Assembly: GCA_033032865.1 (NCBI GenBank)
Contig: JAWHQI010000028.1
Span: 6,777,001-6,841,000, forward strand
DNA from: Dactylorhiza incarnata
Taxonomy: Eukaryota; Streptophyta; Magnoliopsida; Asparagales; Orchidaceae
DNA length: 64,000 bases
Direction: 5' to 3'
Part shown: piece by piece, positions 54,777 through 64,000 of the stretch
How positions within the stretch are numbered: position 1 is the first letter of the stretch
Layout: every line of letters begins with the position of its first letter
Position numbers and translations under genes: made by a program
The notes under the pieces: generated by a model
The model's input: only the letters and a program-made list of their open reading frames with translations
The model's database searches: none
What the model was told of the DNA's origin: nothing

Positions 54777-57700
54777 TTAAAGTGACATTTCTAAGACACC
54801 TAATTCTAACCTAAGCATGTGAAAACATGCATCAGGTAGAGGTTTGGTAAAAATGTCGGCAAGTTGTGATTCCGTCCCTATAAAGCTAATTTTAACATGT
54901 TCCTTCATTATATGATCTCTAATGAAATGATGTCGGGCATCTATATGTTTCGATCTAGAGTGATGTACGGGATTGTTTGTGAGATCTATATCGCTTTTGT
55001 TGTCACACTTTAATTCAATGTTATTTAGATGAATACCAAAGTCTTCTAACGTTTGGGTCATCCACAAGGCATGTGCACAACAACTACCCAGTGCGATATA
55101 TTCGGCCTCGGTGGTGGAGAGGGCAACAGAATTCTGTTTCCTACTCGACCATGATACGAGTGAAGGGCCTATAAAATGACATGTGCCACTAGTGCTCTTA
55201 CGATCTAATGAATATCCCGCATAGTCTGAATCAGAAAAACCGTGTAAAATAAAACAATCATTATGAGGATACCATAAGCCTAATCTAGACGTTCCGATTA
55301 GATATCTAAAAATACGTTTCACCGCTTTTAAATGTGATTCTTTTGGGTTAGCTTGAAGTCTAGCACATACGCAAACAGAAAACATAATATCGGGTCTAGA
55401 TGCGCTTAAATATAGTAATGAGCCTATCATCCCTCTATATAATGTTTGATCAATAGAAATACCGGCTTCATCTTTTCCTAATTTTAGTGATGCACTCATT
55501 GGTGTATTAGCTTGTTTTAGGTTTTCAAATCCAAATCTTTTAAGAATATCATGAACATATTTAGTTTGGCAAATAAATATACCATCTTGTTTTTGTGAGA
55601 TTTGAAATCCTAGAAAATAAGTGAGTTCTCCTACCAAGCTCATTTCAAATTCATTTTTCATCACTAAAATTACTTCATTACATAACTCTTCATTAGTGGC
55701 TCCAAAAAAAATATCATCAACATAAATTTACAATATAATCAAATCATTATCTACATGCTTAATGAAGAGTGTATTATCCGCACTTCCCATTTTATAACCG
55801 TGCTTTATGAAAAATAATGTCAATCTATCATACCAAGCACGAGGCGCTTGCTTTAATCCATAAAGTGCTTTTTCTAACTTATACACATGATTAGGAAATT
55901 TTTCATTCACAAAACCGGGGGGGGGGGGGGGGGGTTGTTCTACATAAACTTCTTCTTTTATAATCCCATTTAAAAATGGACTTTTAACATCCATTTGGAA
56001 TAATTTAAATCTTTTAAAACTCACAAATGCAAGAAATATTCAAATAGACTCAAGGTGAGCAACAGGTGCAAAAGTTTCATCAAAATCTACCCCTTCGATT
56101 TGTGAATTCCCTTGTGCAACTAGTCTAGCTTTATTCCTTGTAATTTTAGAGTCACCATCTAGTTTGTTTTTGAAAATCCATTTGACTCCTATAACCGGAT
56201 AATTAGATGGCCTCTCTACTAAATTCCAAACCTTGTTACGTTCAAATTGATTTAATTCATCATTCATAGCTAAAAACCAAAATTCATCATTTAAAGCGGT
56301 TGAAACATTTTTTGGTTCAATTTCGGATACGGAACAAAGGTTTGATAAAGACTCATGTAAAGAAGAATGAGTACTTACCCCTTTTGATGGTTCTCCTATC
56401 ACAAGCTCCTTTGGATGATCCTTAGTAAACTGCAACACGCTTGGAGGAACCTATTCTACTATCTCATTTTCTTTCTCCTCTTTTTCTTCTTCTTTTTCTC
56501 CAAGTGATTCATCATCCTCATGCTCTAAAGGGGAAATAGGTTCGTCTTCATTTCCTGTATGATTAGAATCTACACAAGGAACAAACTCATCAAATCTTAC
56601 ATGTATAGACTCTTCAACTACTTTAGTTCTTTTATTATATATTCTATAAGCCTTGCTAGTTGAAGAGTAACCAATGAAAATTCCCTCATCGCATTTTGCA
56701 TCTTTAGTGTTTAAAATGAAACATTTACAACCAAACACATGAAAATAAGATACATTAGGTTTTCTTTTAAAGTAAAGCTCATAAGTTGTCAATTTTAAAA
56801 TAGGACGAAGCATGACACGATTAATAATATAACAAGAAGTATTAACCGCTTCGGCCCAAAATAATTTAGGCAACCCATATTCACAAAGCATAGTGCGTGC
56901 TAGCTCTTGAAGGGTTCTAATTTTCCTCTCTACTACACCATTTTGTTGTGGGGTGCGAGGAGCGGAAAATTCATGTTTAATTCCTAAATCATCACAAAAA
57001 GAAGAAAATATATCATTTTCAAATTGTCCTCCATGATCCGAACGTATGCATTTAATCTTCAAATCAAGTTCATTTTGAATACGAATGCATAGTTTAGTAA
57101 ATTCAAGGAATGCATCGGATTTGGAAGATGTACAAAATGTCCAACAAAATCTAGAATAATCATCAATTATTACAAATGTATATTTTCTACCTCCTAGACT
57201 AGAAGTGCTAACCGGTCCAAATAAATCCATATGAATTAATTGAAGAGGTTTAGTGGTAGAAATTACATTTTTGCTTTTAAAAGAATTTTTTGAAAATTTT
57301 CCTTTTTGGCAAGGCGTACAAAGAGAAGATAAATTTCCATTAAGCATAGGTAATCCCTTAATTAATTTATCTTTTGATAATTTCAAAATAAGCTTGGTGC
57401 TAGAGTGACCAAGGCGCCTATGCCAAAGTTTTAATTCTTCATTTTTAGAAATAAAGCATTTTAAAGAAGAATTTGAAAGATCATTAAAAGTAATAATATA
57501 AATATTAGCATCCTAGGTGCGGTGAGTACGACATCATTTGTTTTAGAATATATAATTTTGCATAGATTTGTAGATGATTTAAATAATACATTTAAGCCTA
57601 TATCACATAATTGACTAATTGAAATTAAATTATGTTTTAAGCCATCTACAAATAAAACATTTGAGATTGAAAAAGAATCGTTATCCACTGTGTCGATGCC

Positions 57701-57853
57701 CATGATCCTTCCTTTTCCGTTGTCACCAAATGTCACCATCCCTCCTTTCTTCATCTCAAGGCTAAGGAACTTTGCTTTGTTTCCCATCATGTGTTTGGAG
57801 CATCCCGAGTCCAAATATCACACGTCCTTTTTGTCCTTAGCCTGCCAACATAC
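54777..57853 (-). pseudogene. pol: C2 pol: protease, integrase, RT, RNase H, broken
   Basis: Minus strand. Protease YLDSGCSKHMMG (about 57775-57810), preceded by TGA where Trp is expected. Pre-integrase HRRLGHSS near 57400, after a frameshift at about 57515; zinc ligand CTPCQKGKF; core HMDLFGPVS, RSDHGGQFEND and QQNGVVERK; then TAG at 56451, RT with FAPVA, TGA/TAG-type stop near 56040, a poly-G expansion in the EQPPGF loop, TAA at 55728 just before YVDDIFFGA, and an uninterrupted C-terminal RT/RNase H (SDSDYAGYS, STTEAEYIA) ending at 54777. Catalytic residues are present but spread over several frames or stops, so no active protein. Confidence 0.9.
55917..55934. repeat. 18-bp poly-G tract inside C2 RT
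   Basis: Minus strand encodes six consecutive Pro where copia RT has two (EQPPGF): in-frame growth of a homopolymer. Confidence 0.85.
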
Positions 57854-57919
57854 CTAAAAAGGATATGAGAGTAAAGATCTGGATACCCAAGAGGTTCCTC
57901 CCATACAGTAGGTGGAAAC
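57854..57919 (-). other. Candidate intron at C2 gag-protease boundary
   Basis: 66 bp on the minus strand, AAG|GTTTCC...ATATCCTTTTTAG|GTATGT, phase 0. Being a multiple of three, it leaves the frame unchanged when removed. Unspliced RNA ends Gag at a TAG that is also the AG splice acceptor. Confidence 0.5.
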
Positions 57920-59794
57920 CTTAGGCACCCAAATTTGCTTTATAGCACTACCACCCTTTTTCTTACAAGAGTTTGAGGTGTGTCCAAATAAATGACATTT
58001 GGCACACAATATAAAAGGGGTTGAGACCCTTTTTGACGTTTTGGATAAACTCTTGTTGGAAAATGAGGTAACATTTGAATTTTTGAAATTATTAATAACA
58101 GAATTCGTGTTTCTGGAATTATAGCTAACGCCAGCGTTAGGAGTTAACGTCTGGCGATAGTTTCTAGAGCTATATCCAAGGCCAGATTTGGCACTTCCCA
58201 GGCATTGGTTGGCCAAGATCATGTCCAGAGATCTTTGCCCAACTCCAAACTTCATAATAGAAAAATTTAAATCACGAATATGAGCTTTGAGAGCAGTGTT
58301 TTCCGTTACCAACATAACGCACTGTTTCGCAAAACTCTTCTTTCCATCCTATATTTGAGAAAGAGTGGTTTTTAAAGTTCTTTCCAAATCCCCCTTCTCC
58401 TTAGTAAGAAGTTCAATAGTGGAGTGGGATTTAGAAAGATCTTCTTCAAGTTATTTCACTCTTGCCAAGGAGTGATTGCACTCTTGGCAAGATACCTTTT
58501 CTTTCCCTAATAGTTTAGATAATTTTTTGTTTTCTTTTAACAAAAGTTTATTTTCAGAATTTAGAAGATCAATATATTTTAAACTTGTATCAAAGAATTT
58601 GCAGGTTTGTAAATACTCAATATATAAGTCATCATAAGAAGTAGGGAGAGTTACCTCAGTGTCGCTTTGGAAACTGCTTTCATCCTCGGAAGTCTTATCA
58701 CTTTTTCCCATAAGGCACATATTTGCCTCTTCTTCATCGCTAGTGGATGAGCCGCTTGAATCCTCGGAGGAGGAGTCATCCCATGTAGCCGCTTTTAGGA
58801 CCTACTTCTTCCCTTTTCCCGTGTGCCCTTTTTCTTTACGCTCTTTCAGATATTTTGGGCACTGGCTCCGAATATATCCGGTCTTTCTACAATGGTAGCA
58901 CTCCGGTGGTGGTCGTTCATCATCGTCCTCGTCGCCACCTCTCTCTTACTTCGATGAAGATCCCTTTTTGATGAAATATTTCCGGAAGGTGTTTCTCCTT
59001 TCCGGATTCTTCATGAACCTTTTGAACTTCTTCACAAAAAGGCTCTCCTCGTCCTCTTCATCATCATCTCTATTTGCCTCCTTTTTTTACTTTAAGGCCA
59101 AACTCATCTTCTTTGGCTCCAAGTTGTACTCTTGTTGTTGAATTTTGAGTTCAACCTCATGGGTCTTCAGGTTCCCAAAGAGGCTCTCAATTTGGAGCTT
59201 CTTCAAATCGTGCGACTCTGAGACAGCCGTCACCTTTGGATTGAACTTTGGAGGGAGAGACCTTAAAATTTTTCTCATCAAGTCGTCGTTGGAGAACACC
59301 TTTCCAAGTACTTTTGAGTCGTTGATGATTTTGGTGAACCTTGTGTACATTGAATCTACTTCATCATCCGCCTCCATCCGAAATTTCTCATACTCAGATT
59401 CAAGTTGGAAGAGCTTTGAATCCTTAACCTGCGAAGTACCTTCATGAGTAATTTCTAATAAATTCCATATATCATAAGCTGTTTCGCAAGCACAAGTTCT
59501 ATTAAATTTTGTTCTATCCAAAGCACAAAATAACGCATTCATTGCTTTAGCGTTATTCTTACATCTCAACTTATCATTGTCATCCCATCTATCTGTAGGT
59601 TTTTCCCTAGTGACTTCTCCAACAACAAATGTTGGTGGAGAGTAACTTTGTTCTACCTTACCCCAAACGTCATTATCTAAAGCAGTTAAAAAACAACGCA
59701 TTCTATTTTTCCAATAATTATAATCAGTTCCGGTAAATAGTGGAGGTCTACTGATCCCTTGACCCTCAGCGAAAGCATGATCATTATGCGCCAT
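57920..59794 (-). pseudogene. gag: C2 gag with several in-frame stops
   Basis: 625 codons on the minus strand in one frame from ATG 59794. The first 235 codons are open: copia Gag (UBN2-type) domain with RPPLFTGTDYNYWKNRM and an alpha-helical core. Stops at 59087-59089, about 58943, about 58799, about 58449 and about 58349. A first knuckle CYHCRKTGYIRSQC (about 58880) has Tyr for the His ligand (CAT to TAT); a second, CAKCHLFGHTSNSC (about 57975-58015), is intact. An acidic Ser-rich linker and likely coiled coil lie between. Ends WVPK at the candidate intron. Confidence 0.85.
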
Positions 59795-59842
59795 TATTCC
59801 TGGTTGTGAAACCGTTTTGGAATAACCCGTTCTGATACCAAG

Positions 59843-61273
59843 TGTTGGATCTGATGGCGCCCTTAGGGGGGGGGGTGAATAAGGGGTTAACTGTTATTGG
59901 AATAAACTTATAGATTTTAATTAACAGAAAGATTTTCACAGAAATATTCAAAATGATTTTCTTTATGAAATATAACTCCAGAAAAATTAGATATATTGAA
60001 AAAGAATTTTATATATCACAAAAATGATTACAAGGATAAAATTTCAATAACGCTTGAAATTGGAGGCGACAACTTGAAAATCTCTTTTTGTTCCTTCACC
60101 GGTCCTTCTCCCAAGGACCGATTGGCTATAGCCTATTTATCCCCAAATAAAGCCTCTAGACACCCCCTAGATCTACCCTTGACCTAGTCGCCACGCACAA
60201 GGCGGCGAATTACCCCCTAAGCCGCACAAGGACCTAGTCGCCACACGCAAGGTGGCGAATTACTACCATTACAAGAAAATATAAAAGGATAAAAATAAAA
60301 TTATAATAAATGACTCCCTAGAATGAAGAGCGCTGGAGGAGATGTTGAAGATACGGCATGACCACATCGGAGTTGAAGCGAGCATCCTTCTTCAAATTTG
60401 CCGTTGGAAATCTCCTTCTCACTCTTGTTCCTCAATGTTGGTGTTGGGAGTTCTCTTTGAATTCTGAATGAAATGCTCTCTAAGATTTCTAGAATGAAGG
60501 CTTCAATGCATCTCTATTTTGAGCAAACGAAATCAGGTCATATAGAGACATGGGAGCTACCGCGCAGCGTTAAGAGTTAACGCCAGCGTTGAGCATCGTG
60601 TACGGCAGTTGCTGAGATCGTGCAAACCATCGGGATCGTGGTAGAAACAAATTTCGTCGAACGAAACTCATTTCGTCGAACGCGCTTTCGTCGAACGGAA
60701 TCCCATTTCGTCAACCGCAACCATCGGGATCGTGGCAGAAACTAATTTCGTCGAACGAAACTCATTTCATCGAATGCGCTTTCGTCGAACGTAATCCCAT
60801 TTTGTCAACCGCAATTTTCGTCGACCGGAACCTCCTTTCGTCGAACACCATTTCGTCGTGCGACATCAAATTTTGTCGAACGTCTTCAAATTTTGTCGAA
60901 CGCAGTTTCGTCGATCGGCATCACATTTCGTCGAACGTCTTCAGATTTCGTCGAACGCAGTTTCGTCGACCGGCATCACATTTTGTCGAACGTTTTTAGA
61001 TTTCGTCGAACGCAGTTTCTTCTCGACGGTTTCCTTCTCAACGGTTTACTTCTCAACGGTTTCCTTCTCAAGGGTTCTCAACGGTTGTTAACGTGGGGCA
61101 TTAACAACTAACGCGAATGTTAGCTCTCTTTTCAGAGAATCATCATCAATCAGCATCTTGTTCATAGGGTTATATAACTATAGTACCTGCACACTATAAA
61201 CACAAGCAAGATCAAATACATAGTGTGATTTGTTATTTCTCAAACTAAGAGAAGTGGAACACAAGTTCCAACA
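59843..61273 (-). mobile_element. C2 5' LTR
   Basis: 1,431 bp. Same arrays as the 3' LTR but with three instead of five ACGGTTTCCTTCTCA units and a decayed hairpin. Minus-strand CTATATGA near 60542 replaces the TATA-like site. Confidence 0.92.
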
Positions 61274-61278
61274 CACCT

Positions 61279-62470
61279 CTACACCACCCCATCTTACTCA
61301 TGAAGGTGTTTTAGGTGATCCTAAACCAGTGGCCAAGGTTTCAACTCATGGTGATGAGTTTTGACCACAATACCCCAAGATGAACACCATACCCTAATTT
61401 TGACCTAGTTTGACCTAACTTGGGTTGACCAATTACCCAACCAAATCAGTCCCAATTGGGATGAGATTTTTACCAAGATCATACAACATCCCTAAGGAGC
61501 ACCCACCAAAATTTGGAGGGCATTGGAGGTCATTTTACCCAATAATTAATTAATATTTGATTTATGCAATTATTCCAATTACTTTAGAAAAAGGTTTTCC
61601 TAAAATTCCCATCTTTTGATATGATGATAAGGTTGATATAAATAGCCTAGGTTTCAACTTTCATGCCCATAGCAATTCTCTATCAAGAGTTATTCAAGGA
61701 AAGGTGACTTCCCTACCCTAGGGACCAGTCCTAGCAAAAAGGCTCCACAGGGAGTTACAGTGCCCCTATTGAACTGAAACAAATTTTCATGTAATCTACA
61801 CATCAAGGGCTACAATATTGATGTTGGGCACTTTTTCATTTGAGGGGTTGTTCTATTCATAATAATTAAAACAAAACACTGCTTCTTATTTGACCAAATA
61901 ATGTAAACCATATCATTAAATAAAAAGGCTTGCACAGATCCTGAAGCAGGAACAGACGACATCGAGCTGTCTTCTTCCTCCAGCAGATGGCTGGGATTAG
62001 CCGCACCTGGACCACCTTGATCCCTATTTTCCCGGCCACCTAAGTGCCTCCCCGGCCGTCCAATGCCACCACCACCTTCGTTGAGGAGGTGGTCGATGAT
62101 TTGCGGTGGTTGGCCGGCTGGAGGTGGCCGGAACAGGGATTTTAGGTCGGGATTAAAAGCATGGAAAATCCAGGCTTTGGATAACCCGATCCAAGCCATT
62201 TGGACTCGAATCTTGTCGCCGATTGAGGGGATCTACCCACAGAAGAGAGAGGAGGAGGGGAGGACCTGTATGGTGGCCTAAAGTTGCGCCGGTTTTCGTT
62301 CCTCCATGGCCGACCTTGGAGCTTTTGGAGCCATTGCATCCTCCACACCAACTTTACCTATCCCTTCAAGTAAATGGGGGAAAATACTCCCCTTAGTCAA
62401 GTGATGAATATAAGAGGCTCAATTGGGGAGGGGAAGAGGTGTAACTTCCAATTGTCATGAAGGCCATTAA
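61279..62470 (-). mobile_element. G2 5' LTR, third segment
   Basis: Matches the left LTR from about 13348 to 14535 and stops at AGGCCATTAA, where another LTR begins. Includes the second copy of the antisense TATAAATA (61637-61644). No credible gene. Confidence 0.85.
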
Positions 62471-64000
62471 TGTAAGATCCCTTCCCCGCTCCCGGGGCCA
62501 AGCGGACCTTATGCCCAGAACCGACGCATTGCGGTGACTTCCAACACACGGGTTGGGCTACACCACGCAACGTTGACCCTGCCGGCTACGATCATAGTGC
62601 GAGCAATAGTAAAAGTGAGTACAAGAGAGAGTAAAAACTAAATAAAAGGAGTCCACAAATCACATTCCAATATATATCAAAAGCTAATCAAACGATATAT
62701 ATATAAGTCCGAGCATGAAAATAGTAAGTACATAAATGAAAGGGCTTAAGCCCGGTACATCATGAAACAAATCTCTCACATCTCACATCCTCTCTACATG
62801 CGGAAGCTATCTCAACATCACTCATCACTATCACTCAAAATGTAATCCACCTGATGTCTCGTGGCCGATACCCGCTGCGTCGCTGGCTGCTCAGGTCCTG
62901 CCCTCGTCTCCTGCGGCGCGTGCGACAGCTCTGTCTCCTCAGAATCCTAGATTGTTTTTCGGCCCCATTGCAAACCGTCAGTCAAAAATGACCGAGCTCG
63001 CTAGGTCCCATCCTCCTCCTGCGACTCCTAGGTACCGCGCGGGAGGAAGAAGCGGGGGACGAGCAAGGAACAAGCAGGTGATAGGGAAAGTAAACTAGTA
63101 TATACACAAATTCTAAGCTACACAAGTGTAAAAGGGGCTAATCTAATCATGTATAAGCAGGAGTATAATAATGGGGTACAATAGTAAGTAAACAGTAAGT
63201 AAAGCAAGTAAAGCAAATAAAGCAAAGCAGTAAGAACAGTAGCGACAAGTAATCAATCTCGTACCCTAACTTATATGAATGCCCATACAAACTTATAAGT
63301 TAGGATTTCCAGAAATTTTAACTCATCATATAAAAGAGCCCATACTAATTTATATGATGAGGATCTGCAAGTGTGTATGCTATGCTTATGCTATGAATGA
63401 TTATGCAATGAACTCACACACACGACTCTGTGCACACAGACCTTTGTAGTTCCCTCTATTTGAGAGGAAGCCAACCTCTCGGGTACCAACCGCTGTGACA
63501 CACGGTGGTAGCAGACCGGGATGTCCACTCCTAGGTGGGTATACACTCTACCAGGCCTAGACTGCATGTACGCCTCGACGCTAAACAACCGCGGAGCTCT
63601 GCGTACTCTTTGCTGGAGACCACCAGACTGTGAGCCAAGTGAGAGGTGTCTTCGTAGAACTGTCGTCCCGACACGCAGCCAAGCTGGCCCCTTAGACCCC
63701 TTCACACCCGCTAAGTCAACGTACCGCGGTCGGAGTGACGACCTACCTAGTACCGAAGACCTGCCACATTTCTGAGAAAGTTACCGGGATAATCATCCCC
63801 CCACCCCCCACCCCGAGGTTCCCGTTCGTCTAACAAAGCACCACAATCCTGCCACTCCCGCAACTGGGAGGAGATACATAAATCCAATCTTACCCTACTA
63901 TGGCTACTCTTGCCTACCTTAAATGTTATTGCAATTTAGGGTTAATCTTGGACTTCCCGAGGTACACCCGGTGAAGGGCTCTCATCGGTACTAGGGAACA
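62471..64000 (-). mobile_element. G3: related gypsy LTR, runs off window
   Basis: Begins TGTAAGATCCC and shares scattered blocks with the G2 LTR (CTTATGCCCAGAAC, ACACACGG, GAATGCCCATACAAAC, GCGTACTCTT, GGACTTCCC), but is clearly diverged. It is therefore a related family inserted in the G2 right LTR. Orientation is inferred from G2 similarity. It contains two tandem hairpins (63265-63304 and 63322-63361). No gene seen. Confidence 0.75.

Larger units (their letters stand above)
51619..61273 (-). mobile_element. C2: reverse-oriented copia element, decayed
   Basis: 9,655 bp with target duplication CACCT (51614-51618 and 61274-61278). 3' LTR 51619-53063, 5' LTR 59843-61273, ends TGTTGGA/TCCAACA (terminal G changed at 53062). 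Minus-strand primer site TGGTATCAGA (59831-59840) and polypurine tract CAAAAGGGGGAGAT (53064-53077). Gag and pol follow Sirevirus-type order but contain many stops. The LTRs differ by several percent. Confidence 0.93.
10599..62470 (-). mobile_element. G2: gypsy element with nested insertions, right end outside window
   Basis: Reverse-oriented Ty3/gypsy element whose parts are separated by N1, N2, N3 (with S1 inside) and C2. Its LTR reads TGTAACATCCCC...GGGGTCTTACA on the minus strand. The left LTR is 10599-15448 plus 22255-22276 (about 4,872 bp). The interior is 22277-22417 plus 28747-31368. The right LTR is 31369-32464 plus 49962-51618 plus 61279-62470, where a further LTR interrupts it. The primer site (31355-31365) makes the right LTR the 5' one. 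It lies in G0 gag; bases 10594-10598 (ATGAG) should be the target duplication, but the other copy is not visible. Confidence 0.85.

Overview
The window is intergenic repeat DNA from a flowering plant with a repeat-rich genome. Every stretch I could classify is LTR retrotransposon sequence (Ty3/gypsy, Ty1/copia, and a gag-only non-autonomous family). I found no host gene, tRNA, rRNA or CRISPR array. The plant assignment rests on initiator-Met and tRNA-Asp primer sites, Sirevirus-type copia elements with an extra downstream ORF, long gypsy LTRs and deep nesting. I cannot name the species.

Layout. Element names are mine. G1 (1-8486, +) is a decayed gypsy element with about 4 kb LTRs, lying beside the end of an older related LTR (8487-9144). 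That LTR sits in the reverse transcriptase of the oldest layer, G0 (9145-10598, -), a gypsy gag-pro-RT relic. G2 (10599-62470 and beyond, -) is a gypsy element with about 4.9 kb LTRs and a decayed integrase, inserted in G0 and expanded by later insertions. N1 (15449-22249) is in its left LTR, N2 (22418-28746) in its interior, and N3 (32465-49956), C2 (51619-61273, -) and another related gypsy LTR (62471-64000) in its right LTR. S1 (35363-46828), an 11.5 kb Sirevirus-type copia element, sits inside N3. N1, N3, S1 and C2 have perfect 5-bp target duplications (GGGTC, TGAAC, GACGG, CACCT). Sister LTRs differ by roughly 0.7% in N1, 1.4% in S1, 2.6% in N3 and several percent in C2 (counts by eye), which fits S1 being younger than its host N3.

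How the parts work together. S1 is the best-preserved autonomous element: an uninterrupted pol, a gag with two stops and an env-position ORF with one stop. N1, N2 and N3 encode only an acidic one-zinc-knuckle protein and must borrow enzymes, probably from an Athila/Tat-type gypsy element (tRNA-Asp primer site).

Main points for a second look. (1) G1, G0 and C2 each have an intron-like GT...AG segment at the gag-protease boundary: unspliced RNA would stop Gag, while splicing would keep the Gag and protease frames joined. In G1 and G0 it splits the equivalent Gly codon. S1 keeps a 22-nt remnant. (2) S1 repeats its LTR's TGTCTC/GAGACA (auxin-response-type) array upstream of the env-position ORF, followed by a TATA run, like a second internal promoter. 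(3) The N family has nested GCGCACGACCA/TGGTCGTGCGC palindromes upstream of the TATA box, a covarying leader palindrome and repeated polypurine-like tracts. (4) The G2-type LTRs share a hairpin with three covarying base pairs.
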